The translations under genes were made by a program, and so were the position numbers. From Paeniglutamicibacter kerguelensis (lineage in GTDB: Bacteria; Actinomycetota; Actinomycetes; Actinomycetales; Micrococcaceae), in NCBI RefSeq assembly GCF_017876535.1, contig NZ_JAGIOF010000001.1, forward strand, positions 682,001 to 746,000: a stretch of DNA of 64,000 nt. Direction: 5' to 3'. Within the stretch, counting starts at the first letter, position 1; every line of letters starts with the position of its first letter. A model generated the notes under the pieces. That model worked only from the letters and a program-made list of their open reading frames with translations. It ran no database searches and had not been told where the DNA came from. Shown piece after piece: positions 19,492-28,414 of the stretch.

Positions 19492-19962
19492 CTAGACCAG
19501 CTCCATGATGAATTCCTTGACGACCGCTGCGCGGGCGTTGGAGAAATCGGAGTCCTCATCGATGACCTTGAAACCACGTCGTTCCAGGACCTTGATGGAC
19601 CCGATGTTGTCTTGCGGGACCCGGGCACGCAGCGGGCGTGCGGTGTATTCGGCCAGGAAGGTGTCGACTGCCGACGTGGTGATTCCCTTGCCCCAGAAGC
19701 GGCGGGCGGTCCAGAAACTGATCTCCGGAACTTCTTCGTTTTCAAAGAGCAGAATCGAACCCGCCACCTCGCCTTCATGCTCAATGGTGCGCACGATGAC
19801 CGAGGGGTCCTTCAGGATCAGGTTCCAGTGGTGGTCGAAAACGCCACGGTCGGCCGGGTTGCGCGCCGTGAACGCCGCCATGAGGTTGGCCTCGGGATCC
19901 TGCTGGTGTTCGAAGAACTGGTCAAGGTCTTCTGGCTGTATGGGCCGTAGCTGCACGGTCAC
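19492..19962 (-). CDS. GNAT-family N-acetyltransferase (RimJ/RimL-like)
   Basis: This 156-residue protein has the GNAT fold landmarks: an N-terminal 'VQLRPIQPEDLDQFFEHQQDP', the acetyl-CoA region with 'ARRFWGKGITTSAVDTFLAEY', and the C-terminal 'NIGSIKVLERRGFKVIDED' typical of RimJ/RimL-type and small-molecule acetyltransferases. The GTG start at 19962 has GAGAGG upstream. It is convergent with the importer operon and lies just after the TetR gene on the same strand. The substrate cannot be told from sequence. Confidence 0.82.
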   Translation of the reverse strand: MTVQLRPIQPEDLDQFFEHQQDPEANLMAAFTARNPADRGVFDHHWNLILKDPSVIVRTIEHEGEVAGSILLFENEEVPEISFWTARRFWGKGITTSAVDTFLAEYTARPLRARVPQDNIGSIKVLERRGFKVIDEDSDFSNARAAVVKEFIMELV

Positions 19963-19993
19963 TGCCTCTCTATATGTGTTGATCGACTTGCCC

Positions 19994-20608
19994 CTAGCCT
20001 ACCGGGGTGGACAGGGCAGCGGTCGCCATCTGGTTCAGTAGTTTACGCAGGCCCTTCTTGGACGTGCGGGGCGAGTGCGCGGAGTGCGCCGTCGAATTGA
20101 GCAGGCCGAATGCCGCGTGTGCCCGGAAGCGGATGACTGTTGCCGATTCTTCCGGGTGGATCAGGTGCAATTGCTCGGTCCACAGGGAGATGTAGTCGCG
20201 CTGCAATTTGCGCACCAGGTGCAGCTCGGCTTCGGGGAGGGCCTCCAGGTTGCGGTCCTGGACCTGGATCATGTCCGGGCGCGCGAGGGCAAAATCGGTG
20301 TGGAAGGAAATGAGCCGTCCCAGGATTTCCGAAGGTGTTCCGCCCTCGGCCCTGACCTCCTTGCCTCCCTTGAGAAGGTCCTGGCTGACCCCCACGAGCA
20401 ATGCGATCAGCACAGCGGATTTTCCGGAAAAGTGCCGGTACACGGCCGGTCCGCTGATGCCGCAGGCCGCCCCCAGGTCCTCGAGCGAAACGCCCGCATA
20501 GCCGCGGATGGCGAACAGCCGGGTGGCTTCGACCAGGAGGTCCCGGCGTCGTTGCGCCTTGGCCCTGTCCCTGTCGGTCGAAGCCGGGGTGATTGACGTG
20601 GCATTCAT
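19994..20608 (-). CDS. TetR-family transcriptional regulator
   Basis: This 204-residue protein has a TetR helix-turn-helix ('YAGVSLEDLGAACGISGPAV' then 'YRHFSGKSAVL', residues about 38-68) and an all-helical ligand domain. It is divergent from an acyl-CoA dehydrogenase and a MaoC hydratase, and the shared upstream region holds a near-perfect 16-nt palindrome (20727-20742). It therefore probably represses acyl-CoA breakdown genes and its own gene, being released by an acyl-CoA, as in KstR-, FadR- and LiuR-type regulators of this family. Target and ligand are inferred from position. Confidence 0.85.
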   Translation of the reverse strand: MNATSITPASTDRDRAKAQRRRDLLVEATRLFAIRGYAGVSLEDLGAACGISGPAVYRHFSGKSAVLIALLVGVSQDLLKGGKEVRAEGGTPSEILGRLISFHTDFALARPDMIQVQDRNLEALPEAELHLVRKLQRDYISLWTEQLHLIHPEESATVIRFRAHAAFGLLNSTAHSAHSPRTSKKGLRKLLNQMATAALSTPVG

Positions 20609-20726
20609 GGGGTGTTCGATGCTCCTTTGTGCCCCTGTGGGCCGAATGCTGGCCGGGCCGGGGTCGCCGAATCAATTCGCTGTGAATGCTGGACAAGTGT
20701 GCCCTGCAACACTAGCCTCGAATTCA

Positions 20727-20742
20727 GTTAATGATCACTAAC
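20727..20742. promoter_or_regulatory. Candidate TetR operator between the regulator and acyl-CoA dehydrogenase
   Basis: GTTAATGATCACTAAC is an inverted repeat with one mismatched pair, centred on TGATCA. It lies 119 nt from the TetR start and 107 nt from the dehydrogenase start, the usual location for an autoregulatory TetR operator. Confidence 0.55.
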
Positions 20743-20848
20743 AATACGTGGTCACTTGGCAAAGCCCAAGAGCTTTACAAGCCAGCGTCGAAGAATCGAT
20801 GAACCCAGTCGTTTCTGAGGCCGGCGCGCCACTGGAAGGGGCGGGAAC

Positions 20849-22012
20849 GTGATCGATCTGGAGCTCGACGAGGAATACCAGCAGCTCGTGGACACCGTGC
20901 GCGAATTCGCCAACGAAGTCGTTGCACCGGTTTCGGCAAAACACGACGCAGCGCATTCCTTCCCCTACGACGTCATAGCGCAGATGGGACAGCTTGGGCT
21001 GTTCGGGCTTCCCTTCAGCGAGGAGTACGGGGGCATGGGAGGCGACTACTTCGCCCTGGCCTTGGCCATCGAAGAACTGGGCCGGGTCGACCAGTCCGTG
21101 GCCATCACCCTCGAAGCCGGAGTCAGCCTGGGTGCCATGCCCGTGTACCGTTTCGGCACCGCGGCGCAAAAGGAACGCTGGTTGCCGGCACTGTGCGCAG
21201 GGGAGGAGTTGGCGGGCTTCGGGCTCACCGAACCCGGGGCGGGCTCCGATGCCGGCGGCACCCAGACCAAGGCCGCCCTCGACCAGGGGCATTGGGTGAT
21301 CAACGGAAGCAAGGAATTCATCACCAACTCCGGCACCGACATCACCACGCTGGTGACCGTCACGGCGGTCACCGGCACCAAGACGCGGCCCGACGGAACG
21401 CCGGCCAAGGAAATTTCCACGATCCTGGTGCCCCGGCCGACCCCGGGCTTCACCGTCGAACCGGCCTACAACAAGGTCGGTTGGAATGCCTCGGACACGC
21501 ACCCGCTGAGCCTGAAGGATGTACGGGTGCCTGAGGAAAACCTGCTCGGTGAACGCGGCCGCGGCTACGCAAACTTCCTGTCGATCCTTGATGAGGGGCG
21601 CATCGCCATCGCTGCCCTTGGCACCGGGGCCGCACAGGGTTGCCTCGACGAGGCGGTCGCCTATGCCAAGACCCGCACAGCCTTCGGGGACACCATCGGG
21701 TCGAACCAGGGCATTTCCTTCATGATCGCCAGGATGGCGGCGCGCGTGCACACCTCGCGGCTTGCCTACTATGCGGCCGCGGCACGGATGCTGGCAGGCA
21801 AGGATTTCAAGACCGAGGCGGCAATCGCCAAGATGGTCGCGGGCGAGGCCGCCATGGACAACGCCCGGGACGCCACCCAGATCTTCGGCGGCTACGGGTT
21901 CATCAACGAGTCCCTGGTTGCCAGGCACTACCGGGACTCGAAGATCCTGGAAATCGGCGAGGGCACCACCCAGGTGCAATTGATGCTGATTGCCCGCTCA
22001 CTGGGGCTTTGA
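20849..22012 (+). CDS. Acyl-CoA dehydrogenase
   Basis: This 387-residue flavoenzyme is of normal acyl-CoA dehydrogenase length. Signatures are the FAD/substrate segment 'GFGLTEPGAGSDAGGTQTKA' (about residue 127), the C-terminal 'ATQIFGGYGFINE' and 'EIGEGTTQVQLML', where the Glu-Gly-Thr corresponds to the catalytic-base region of short- and branched-chain enzymes. It oxidises an acyl-CoA to the 2-enoyl-CoA, passing electrons to ETF. The GTG start has GGAAGGGG 8 nt upstream and overlaps the stop of a 17-codon frame from 20799 (GTGA), probably incidental. A MaoC hydratase follows, giving the next step of the same pathway. Chain specificity is not determined. Confidence 0.88.
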   Translation: MIDLELDEEYQQLVDTVREFANEVVAPVSAKHDAAHSFPYDVIAQMGQLGLFGLPFSEEYGGMGGDYFALALAIEELGRVDQSVAITLEAGVSLGAMPVYRFGTAAQKERWLPALCAGEELAGFGLTEPGAGSDAGGTQTKAALDQGHWVINGSKEFITNSGTDITTLVTVTAVTGTKTRPDGTPAKEISTILVPRPTPGFTVEPAYNKVGWNASDTHPLSLKDVRVPEENLLGERGRGYANFLSILDEGRIAIAALGTGAAQGCLDEAVAYAKTRTAFGDTIGSNQGISFMIARMAARVHTSRLAYYAAAARMLAGKDFKTEAAIAKMVAGEAAMDNARDATQIFGGYGFINESLVARHYRDSKILEIGEGTTQVQLMLIARSLGL

Positions 22013-22162
22013 GAATCACCCCTTGCGCTATCGGGTGCCCGGGTTTGTAGGATACGCATACGGGCTGTTCCGTGGATGCTTCGACGGAACAAGGCCCTCG
22101 TTCGCCGTAGGCGGCCGGGGTGCCTGGCTCTCAGGGGATGGAAGAACTGGAGGGGTAGAAAC

Positions 22163-22693
22163 ATGACGAACGATGATCTCGGCAAGAGGGTCGAGCAACG
22201 CGGACTTTACTTCGACGAACTCGATGCCGACGCCCTGTACGTGCATTCCCCGGGCCGAACCATGACCGAGGCCGACAACGTCCTGTTCACCACGCTGAGC
22301 ATGAACACCCAGGCGCTGCATCTCGATGCGGCGTTCGCCGCGACCCAGCCCTTTGGCCGCCGCCTCATGAATTCCATGTTCACGCTTGCGACCATGGTGG
22401 GCCAGTCCGTGTCCCAACTGACCCAGGGCACCCTGGTGGGCCAGCTCGGACTCACCGACATCAGGTTCCCGCACCCGCTCTACCCCGGGGACACGCTCTA
22501 CACCCAAACGTCCGTGGTTGACCTGCGGCCCTCCAAATCCCGTCCGGGGCTCGGCGTAGCCACCTTCAGCCATGTGGGCCGCAACCAGGACGGCATCATC
22601 GTCGGCGAAGCGACGCGCGTGTGCCTGATGTTCACCCGCGAGGCACACCAGAAACAGCAAAGCGGCACCTGGGAAGACTCCGACTGGACCTAG
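22163..22693 (+). CDS. MaoC-family dehydratase (enoyl-CoA hydratase-like)
   Basis: This 176-residue single-hotdog protein has the MaoC landmarks: 'HSPGRTMTEADNVLFTTLSMNTQALHLDAAFA' region near residues 28-60 (Asp and His typical of the hydratase motif) and 'PLYPGDTLYTQTSVVDLRPSKS' near residue 108. GGAGGGG precedes the ATG at 22163. It would hydrate the 2-enoyl-CoA made by the upstream dehydrogenase. The 150-nt gap between the genes may carry its own promoter. Mesaconyl-CoA or 3-hydroxyacyl dehydratase variants of the family remain possible. Confidence 0.82.
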   Translation: MTNDDLGKRVEQRGLYFDELDADALYVHSPGRTMTEADNVLFTTLSMNTQALHLDAAFAATQPFGRRLMNSMFTLATMVGQSVSQLTQGTLVGQLGLTDIRFPHPLYPGDTLYTQTSVVDLRPSKSRPGLGVATFSHVGRNQDGIIVGEATRVCLMFTREAHQKQQSGTWEDSDWT

Positions 22694-22830
22694 GACCGGT
22701 TCGACCCGACGGGCTCCCGGTGACTGGAGGGGATTCCAGGTAGCGCTGTGCGCTGACCGGTGCCAAACCCAGCTCCGCCGCCAAACGGTCAGTCCCGGGA
22801 ACGCGCAGAAGTTCCGCCTCCCCGTCAAAT

Positions 22831-23010
22831 GATGTTCTGGAAAGCCCCTGGGATCCTGAGCTGTCTCAGCATTACCGCGTTCCCCAATGGAATCCCAAGG
22901 GGCGCTCGCCGGTGGGCAAGATGCTCATGGGATCCGACGCCCAACGGATCCTGCTGCAGGCCGAATGCAATGTGCTGGCGGTCAAGGCATGGGAACCCTT
23001 GGCGTTTGAC
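22831..23010 (+). pseudogene. Remnant of a universal stress protein gene (C-terminal end)
   Basis: One frame of the gap between the MaoC gene and dxr reads '[18 protein letters not shown]' followed by '[13 protein letters not shown]', around 22900-22990. This matches the last strand-helix-strand of UspA-family proteins, where G-S-x-x-x-x-I/V-L then C-x-V-L-V-V-K is conserved. Upstream the frame has no recognisable UspA start or ATP loop and reaches a stop at 22741, so only the C-terminal end survives. No complete gene can be drawn. The rest of the 452-nt gap (22694-23145) shows nothing apart from the dxr promoter. Confidence 0.5.
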
Positions 23011-23109
23011 ACCCGGGACCACGAGGATGCCCGCAGTCTGCCCCCTTTTCGAAGACCGGGCAAACGGCGGGCATCACTTGCATCCCGCCCACCCCCAAGC
23101 CGTGGCTCA

Positions 23110-23139
23110 TTGGGTTGGCACAGGAACAACGACCATAAT
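23110..23139 (+). promoter_or_regulatory. Candidate dxr promoter, leaderless type
   Basis: TTGGGT (23110-23115), an 18-nt spacer and CATAAT (23134-23139) end six bases before the dxr GTG. Transcription would begin at or next to the start codon, and no ribosome site is visible, so dxr mRNA is probably leaderless. Confidence 0.5.
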
Positions 23140-23145
23140 GGACAA

Positions 23146-24372
23146 GTGAACAACCTGCAGCCTTCCGCCGTCTTTGCCCAACCGGTGCCCGGAACCATCC
23201 GGCGCATCACGCTGATCGGTTCCACAGGATCCATCGGCACCCAGGGCCTCGAGGTCATTGCCGCGGCGCCAGACCGTTTTGCCGTTGCTGCGCTTTCCGG
23301 AGGCTACAACCTGGAACTGCTGGCGCAACAGGCCGTCGCCACCCGTGCCCCGGCCGTCGGTTCGGCCAACCCGGACCTCGACGCGCTGGCCGCGGCCATC
23401 CAGAAGGCCGCCCGCGAGGCCGGCGCCGACGTCTATTCACCCGAACTTTTCGCCGGGCCGGACGCCGCGGCCAGGATCGCCGGGTTCCCGGACGCGGACG
23501 TGGTCCTCAACGGCATCACCGGCTCCATCGGTCTGGCCCCCACGCTCGCGGCGCTAAACGCCGGCCACCTGCTGGCCCTTGCCAACAAGGAGTCCCTGAT
23601 CGTCGGCGGCCAGCTGGTCAAGCAGGCCGCGGCCCCCGGGCAGCTGGTCCCCGTGGATTCCGAGCACTCCGCACTGGCCCAGGCGCTGCGCTCGGGCACC
23701 CCCGACGAGGTCCACAAGCTCATCGTCACCGCCTCCGGCGGGCCCTTCCGCGGCTGGAGCCGCGAGGCCCTGCGTGATGTCACCCCGGCCCAGGCCCTGG
23801 CGCACCCCACCTGGGACATGGGCAAGGTCATCACCACCAACTCCGCGACCATGGTCAACAAGGCCCTGGAGGTCATCGAGGCACACCTGCTCTTCGACGT
23901 GCCGCTGGAGCGCATCGAGGCCGTGGTGCACCCGCAGTCGATCGTGCACTCCATGGTGGAGTTCATCGACGGGTCCACCATCGCCCAGGCGTCCCCGCCG
24001 GACATGGCCCTGCCCATCGCCCTGGGCATCGGCTGGCCGCACCGCGTCCCGGGCTCAGCAACCCCGTGCGACTGGTCCACCGCCGCGTCCTGGACCTTCG
24101 AGCCGCTGGATGCCACCGCGTTCCCCGCGATCGAGCTGGCCAAGGCCGCCGCCTCCGCCTCGCCCACGCACATGGCCGTTTACAACGCCGTCAACGAGGA
24201 AGCCGTCGAGGCGTTCCACGCCGGGGCCATCCGCTTCACCGACATCGTCGAGACCGTTGACGCGATCCTGCAGACCTACACCCCCGAACCCGGCACGCTG
24301 GACCTCGACTCGGTACTTGCCGCCGAAGCGTGGGCACGAAATGCCGCCGCCAAACGTTTGGAAGCACTGTGA
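23146..24372 (+). CDS. dxr: 1-deoxy-D-xylulose 5-phosphate reductoisomerase
   Basis: This 408-residue enzyme performs the second step of the MEP isoprenoid pathway, converting DXP to MEP with NADPH and a divalent metal. Visible are the NADPH loop '[14 protein letters not shown]' (about residue 25), 'NKESLIVGG', the metal/substrate motif 'DSEHSA', the flexible-loop Ser/Trp region '[12 protein letters not shown]', and '[16 protein letters not shown]'. The GTG at 23146 was chosen because it sits at the family N-terminus, 6 nt after a -10 hexamer; the long upstream open frame is a stress-protein remnant. The stop overlaps the next start (GTGA). The later pathway gene ispG lies 3 kb downstream. 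Confidence 0.95.
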   Translation: MNNLQPSAVFAQPVPGTIRRITLIGSTGSIGTQGLEVIAAAPDRFAVAALSGGYNLELLAQQAVATRAPAVGSANPDLDALAAAIQKAAREAGADVYSPELFAGPDAAARIAGFPDADVVLNGITGSIGLAPTLAALNAGHLLALANKESLIVGGQLVKQAAAPGQLVPVDSEHSALAQALRSGTPDEVHKLIVTASGGPFRGWSREALRDVTPAQALAHPTWDMGKVITTNSATMVNKALEVIEAHLLFDVPLERIEAVVHPQSIVHSMVEFIDGSTIAQASPPDMALPIALGIGWPHRVPGSATPCDWSTAASWTFEPLDATAFPAIELAKAAASASPTHMAVYNAVNEEAVEAFHAGAIRFTDIVETVDAILQTYTPEPGTLDLDSVLAAEAWARNAAAKRLEAL

Positions 24373-25748
24373 GTATTCTTCTTTTCATCCTCGGCGTGGC
24401 CATCATGGTGGTCGCCGTCGGTGTGTCCATCGGGTTGCACGAGGTCGGGCACTTGGTTCCGGCCAAGCTATTCGGCGTGCGCGTCCCTCAGTACATGATC
24501 GGCTTCGGCAAGACGCTGTGGTCCTTCAAACGCGGGGACACCGAATACGGATTCAAGGCCATCCCGCTGGGCGGCTACATCTCCATGATCGGCATGTACC
24601 CGCCGGCCAGGAACAAGGGCAACGTCGGGGCCACCGACGCACCGGCGCTACGCAGGTCCTCCACAGGCATGTTCCAGCAGCTGGCCGACGAGGCCCGCAG
24701 TGCCGCGGCCGAGCAGCTGCAGCCGGGCGACGAGAACCGCCTGTTCTACAAGCTGCCGGTGTACAAGCGCATCATCATCATGTTCGGCGGCCCATTCATG
24801 AACCTGCTGATCGGCGTGTTCATGATCGGCCTCGTCACCGTCGGGTTCGGCGCCCCCGCGCAGACCAGCACCGTGGCGGAGGTCTACCAGTGCGTGGTTC
24901 CGCTGGGCCAGGAGGCCCAGCGCGACCCGGCGGTGAACAACGGCTGCAAGACAAGCGACGCACCCGGCCCGGCCTACGCCGCCGGACTGCGCCCGGGCGA
25001 CACCATCACGTCCTTCGACGGTAAGCCGGTGGGCACCACCGAATGGCTGGGGTTGACCCAGGCCATCCGCGAACGTGCCGGTGAATCTGTCCCGCTGACC
25101 TACGAACGCGACGGGGTCGCGCATTCCACGACCATCACCCCCTTCAAGACCGAACGCCCGGTGCTTGACGCGGAAGGACGCGCAGTGATGAACGCCGACG
25201 GCACCCCCGCCACGGTGGCCGTCGGATTCATTGGCATGGGTTCGCAGATCAGCAACATCCCGCAGCCCGTCTCCGACGTCCTTCCGGCCGTCGGCAAACA
25301 GATCCAGGGCGTCGCCGGCGTGGTGCTGGACCTCCCGGCACGCGTGGTTGCCGTCGGCCAGGCGGCCTTCTCCGATGCGCCGCGCGACCCGAACGGCCCG
25401 ATCTCCGTGGTCGGCGTGGGACGCATCGCCGGCGAAATCAGCGCCATGGACCAGATCGGCGTCTCGGACAAGGCCGCCTCGCTGATCTCGCTGATCGGCG
25501 GGCTGAACATCGCCCTGTTCGTCTTCAACCTGATCCCGCTGCTGCCTCTGGACGGCGGGCACATCCTCGGCGCGCTCTTCGAGGCCGTGCGACGCGCCTT
25601 CGCCAAGCTCTTCCGCCGCCCAGATCCGGGACCGGTGGACATAGCCAGGATGCTGCCGCTGACCTACGTTGTCGCGACGGGCATGCTGGTCATGGGCGCC
25701 GTGCTGATCTATGCGGACATCGTCAAGCCGGTCAACATCTTCGGCTAG
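24369..25748 (+). CDS. rip1: Site-2 intramembrane zinc metalloprotease (RseP/Rip1 type)
   Basis: This 459-residue M50 protease has the catalytic HEVGH (residues 24-28) in its first membrane helix, a central PDZ domain (about residues 185-270, '[20 protein letters not shown]'), and the second metal-ligand motif '[16 protein letters not shown]' near residue 390. It cleaves membrane-embedded anti-sigma factors or similar substrates after an initial site-1 cut. Gene order dxr - protease - ispG - GNAT is the same as in Mycobacterium tuberculosis (Rv2870c-Rv2867c), though here three small genes intervene. The GTG start overlaps the dxr stop. The symbol follows the mycobacterial orthologue. Confidence 0.92.
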   Translation: MSILLFILGVAIMVVAVGVSIGLHEVGHLVPAKLFGVRVPQYMIGFGKTLWSFKRGDTEYGFKAIPLGGYISMIGMYPPARNKGNVGATDAPALRRSSTGMFQQLADEARSAAAEQLQPGDENRLFYKLPVYKRIIIMFGGPFMNLLIGVFMIGLVTVGFGAPAQTSTVAEVYQCVVPLGQEAQRDPAVNNGCKTSDAPGPAYAAGLRPGDTITSFDGKPVGTTEWLGLTQAIRERAGESVPLTYERDGVAHSTTITPFKTERPVLDAEGRAVMNADGTPATVAVGFIGMGSQISNIPQPVSDVLPAVGKQIQGVAGVVLDLPARVVAVGQAAFSDAPRDPNGPISVVGVGRIAGEISAMDQIGVSDKAASLISLIGGLNIALFVFNLIPLLPLDGGHILGALFEAVRRAFAKLFRRPDPGPVDIARMLPLTYVVATGMLVMGAVLIYADIVKPVNIFG

Positions 25749-25770
25749 GCAAGAACTCCACAGGCAGAAG

Positions 25771-25813
25771 GCGGTGCCGCGTCCCGGATTCCCGGGGCGC
25801 GGCACCGCTTTTT
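25771..25813 (+). terminator. Rho-independent terminator after the dxr-protease operon
   Basis: GCGGTGCCGCG (25771-25781) pairs with 25798-25808 and is followed directly by TTTTT, 22 nt after the protease stop. Confidence 0.88.
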
Positions 25814-25966
25814 CGTGTGCTCGGAAGGCCCTTCACAAGTGCGGATTCCGGCCTCGCCCCGTCTCTCTTGGCCAGATCTTCAGATGGGCGGGAGTTTCCA
25901 TTGCCCCTGCCCATAGGCAGGAACAAACTGTAAGCGGAACGTGATGAAAAGAGGTGAATAGAGAAT

Positions 25967-26329
25967 ATGAGCAAGGTAGAGCACGAGCATTTCGGGACTC
26001 CGACCGAGACCAGGGTTTTCCCGAACGGCAAGGCCGAGATCCTGGAGATGGCGGGCGGCACCATTGGCCGTCTGACACTCGAACCCGGCTGGCGTTGGTC
26101 CAACGACGTCAAGCCGATCGCCGGGACGGACAGTTGCGAAGCCCCGCATTTCCAGTACCACGTCAGCGGGAAGCTTGCGATCCGGATGGATGACGGGCAG
26201 GAGATCCTGGCGGGACCAGGGGATGTGACCAGCCTGCCGCAGGGCCATGACGCATGGGTCGTCGGCGACGAGCCTGTTGTCACCGTGGACTGGTACGGGG
26301 CATCGAACTATGCCAAGACGTCGGAGTGA
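25967..26329 (+). CDS. Small cupin-domain protein
   Basis: This 120-residue single-cupin protein shows the beta-barrel pattern: 'GGTIGRLTLEPGWRWSNDV', then 'HFQYHVSGKLAIRMDDGQE' and 'AGPGDVTSLPQGHDAWVVGDEPV'. Only part of the classical metal-ligand set is visible (His in 'PHFQYHVSG' and 'GHDAWV'). It may bind a small molecule or metal; function is unknown. It is preceded by a weak GAGGTGA-type site and stands between the dxr-protease terminator and a DUF1059 gene. Confidence 0.75.
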   Translation: MSKVEHEHFGTPTETRVFPNGKAEILEMAGGTIGRLTLEPGWRWSNDVKPIAGTDSCEAPHFQYHVSGKLAIRMDDGQEILAGPGDVTSLPQGHDAWVVGDEPVVTVDWYGASNYAKTSE

Positions 26330-26396
26330 CGATGGAACAGCGAGGAACGGTTTCCGCGCAAAGGTGAATCTCCCAGGTGAAACAAGGAGGTGAATG

Positions 26397-26591
26397 ATGG
26401 ACAGGATGATGGTTGACTGCCGCAAGACGCCCAGTGTGTCCAACTGCCAAATGACTATCGCTGGTACGCACGACGAAGTCTTGGAGCTGGCGGTCTTGCA
26501 CGCCGTGACCAGTCATGGGCACGAAGACGGACCTGAGCTGCGGGCCGGAATCGAAGAGAGCATGACGCCGGTCGATGCCGCAATGGCCTGA
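26397..26591 (+). CDS. DUF1059 small protein
   Basis: This 64-residue protein fits the DUF1059 pattern: an early Cys ('VDCRKTPSVSNCQMTI'), a second Cys, then 'GTHDEVLELAVLHAVTSHGHED' and a closing acidic helix. No function is known for the family. AAGGAGG ends 6 nt before the ATG at 26397; another ATG directly before it (26394) would be too close to that site. Confidence 0.7.
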   Translation: MDRMMVDCRKTPSVSNCQMTIAGTHDEVLELAVLHAVTSHGHEDGPELRAGIEESMTPVDAAMA

Positions 26592-26653
26592 CATTCCCCG
26601 CATTTCACATGCCGCGCCGGGTTTCCCTCCACGGCATGCCAGACGGTGAGGAC

Positions 26654-26685
26654 ACGGGACTGCTTGGCTGGTGCAGTCCCGTTTC
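26654..26685 (+). terminator. Terminator after the DUF1059 gene
   Basis: ACGGGACTGC (26654-26663) pairs with 26673-26682, followed by a short T run. It ends the small cupin/DUF1059 region. Confidence 0.7.
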
Positions 26686-26808
26686 AGGTGAATCCGCGAA
26701 TGTTCGGGAGCCGGGAACCATTCCCCGACTGCCGGCAGAAGGGCCGTCAGCCTGCGGACCGGGAGGCTGGGCACCGAATTCCCAGCTAAAAGCATTAGGC
26801 TGTAGCCC

Positions 26809-27108
26809 ATGAGTGTTTTTGCTGTTGAGTATGTATACGCCGCCAATACCGATGCAACCCGCGACGAGCACCGTCCGGCGCACCGCGAGTTCCTGGCCAG
26901 CCTCAAGCCGGAAAACGGCCCCATCACCTTGGTTGCCTCCGGCCCCTACACCGACGGAAGCGGCGCACTGCTGCTGATCTCGGCCCCCGATGAAGCAACC
27001 CTTGGCGAGGCGTTGAAGAACGACCCGTTCAACATCCACAACACCATCGCAGCCCTGCGCATCACTGGATGGGTTCCCGTCACCGGTGAGCTCAGTCACC
27101 ACGCCTAG
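26809..27108 (+). CDS. YciI-family protein
   Basis: This 99-residue ferredoxin-like alpha/beta protein has the YciI pattern: 'FAVEYVYAANTDATRDEHRPAHREFL' region at the start, 'LVASGPYTDGSGALLLISAPDEA' in the middle and 'NDPFNIHNTIAALRITGWVPV' at the end, including the conserved early His and the 'DPF' segment. Some family members catalyse dehydration or dehalogenation-like steps; here the role is unknown. It stands alone upstream of ispG on the same strand. Confidence 0.85.
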   Translation: MSVFAVEYVYAANTDATRDEHRPAHREFLASLKPENGPITLVASGPYTDGSGALLLISAPDEATLGEALKNDPFNIHNTIAALRITGWVPVTGELSHHA

Positions 27109-27247
27109 GCCCGGACCGCGCCCACACCGTTGGCACTTGGCTGCAAAGCCCGCGTCGAGCCCTTCGACCGCGTAGCCGGTGCGGCACGCCCCCGAGTTTG
27201 CGGGGGATAATGGAAGAACTTCCACACTCAACTTCACGGAGGAAATC

Positions 27248-28414
27248 TTGACCCCGGTCAGCCTCGGAATGCCATCGGCACCCCCACCGGTCCTCACCCC
27301 GCGCCGCAAGACCCGACAGATCAAGGTCGGTTCGGTTGGCGTAGGTTCGGACAGCCCCGTCAGCATCCAGTCGATGACGACGACCCCGACCACGGACATC
27401 AACGCCACCCTGCAGCAGATCGCCGAGCTCACGGCCACCGGCTGCGACATCGTGCGCGTTGCCTGCCCTTCGGCCGACGATGCCCTGGCCCTGCCGATCA
27501 TCGCCAAGAAGTCGCAGATCCCGGTCATCGCCGATATCCACTTCCAGCCGAAGTACGTCTTCGCCGCCATCGATGCCGGTTGCGCAGCGGTTCGCGTGAA
27601 CCCCGGAAACATCCGCAAGTTCGACGACCAGGTCAAGCAGATCGCCGAGGCCGCCAAGGCCGCCGGCACCTCCATCCGCATCGGCGTCAACGCCGGTTCG
27701 CTGGATCCGCGCCTGATGGAGAAGTACGGCAAGGCCACCCCGGAGGCCCTCGTGGAATCCGCGGTCTGGGAAGCGTCGCTCTTCGAAGAGCACGACTTCC
27801 ACGACTTCAAGATCTCGGTCAAGCACAACGACCCGGTCGTCATGGTTCGCGCTTACGAGCTGTTGGCCGAACGCGGCGACTGGCCGTTGCACCTGGGCGT
27901 CACGGAGGCCGGACCGGCCTTCCAGGGCACCATCAAGTCGGCAACCGCCTTCGGCGCATTGCTCTCCAAAGGCATCGGCGACACCATCCGCGTGTCCCTC
28001 TCGGCCCCACCGGTCGAAGAGGTCAAGGTCGGTGCACAGATTCTGCAGTCGCTGAACCTGCGCCCGCGTAAGCTGGAAATTGTGTCCTGCCCGTCCTGCG
28101 GCCGCGCCCAGGTCGACGTCTACACGCTGGCCGACCAGGTCACCGCCGGACTCGAAGGAATGGAAGTTCCGCTGCGCGTCGCCGTCATGGGCTGCGTCGT
28201 CAACGGACCGGGCGAGGCACGCGAAGCCGACCTCGGCGTGGCCTCCGGAAACGGCAAGGGCCAGATCTTTGTGAAGGGCGAAGTCATCAAGACGGTGCCT
28301 GAAGACCAGATCGTTGAGACACTGATCGAAGAAGCCATGCGCTTGGCAGAGGAAATGGGGGACCTTGATGGCGAAAATCCTGTCCAAGGTGGCCCCGTGG
28401 TTACCGTCAGCTAG
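27248..28414 (+). CDS. ispG: 4-hydroxy-3-methylbut-2-enyl diphosphate synthase (flavodoxin/ferredoxin)
   Basis: This 388-residue iron-sulfur enzyme of the MEP pathway reduces MEcPP to HMBPP. The [4Fe-4S] ligands are visible as Cys-Pro-Ser-Cys in '[12 protein letters not shown]' (about residue 280) and the third Cys in '[13 protein letters not shown]' with the nearby conserved Glu. The TIM-barrel N-terminal part starts '[19 protein letters not shown]'. The start is an uncommon TTG at 27248, supported by GGAGGA just upstream and by the conserved actinobacterial N-terminus '[15 protein letters not shown]'. Its 3' end overlaps the next gene by 47 nt. Confidence 0.93.
   Translation: MTPVSLGMPSAPPPVLTPRRKTRQIKVGSVGVGSDSPVSIQSMTTTPTTDINATLQQIAELTATGCDIVRVACPSADDALALPIIAKKSQIPVIADIHFQPKYVFAAIDAGCAAVRVNPGNIRKFDDQVKQIAEAAKAAGTSIRIGVNAGSLDPRLMEKYGKATPEALVESAVWEASLFEEHDFHDFKISVKHNDPVVMVRAYELLAERGDWPLHLGVTEAGPAFQGTIKSATAFGALLSKGIGDTIRVSLSAPPVEEVKVGAQILQSLNLRPRKLEIVSCPSCGRAQVDVYTLADQVTAGLEGMEVPLRVAVMGCVVNGPGEAREADLGVASGNGKGQIFVKGEVIKTVPEDQIVETLIEEAMRLAEEMGDLDGENPVQGGPVVTVS

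Noticed and set aside
20799..20852. 17-codon frame ending in a GTGA overlap with the acyl-CoA dehydrogenase start
   Set aside because: Unlike the case at 9016 it has no good ribosome site, and the dehydrogenase has its own strong site 8 nt upstream.
22912..23145. N-terminal extension of dxr from an upstream in-frame GTG
   Set aside because: The extension would join a stress-protein remnant and low-complexity sequence to a normal Dxr N-terminus; the family starts at 23146.
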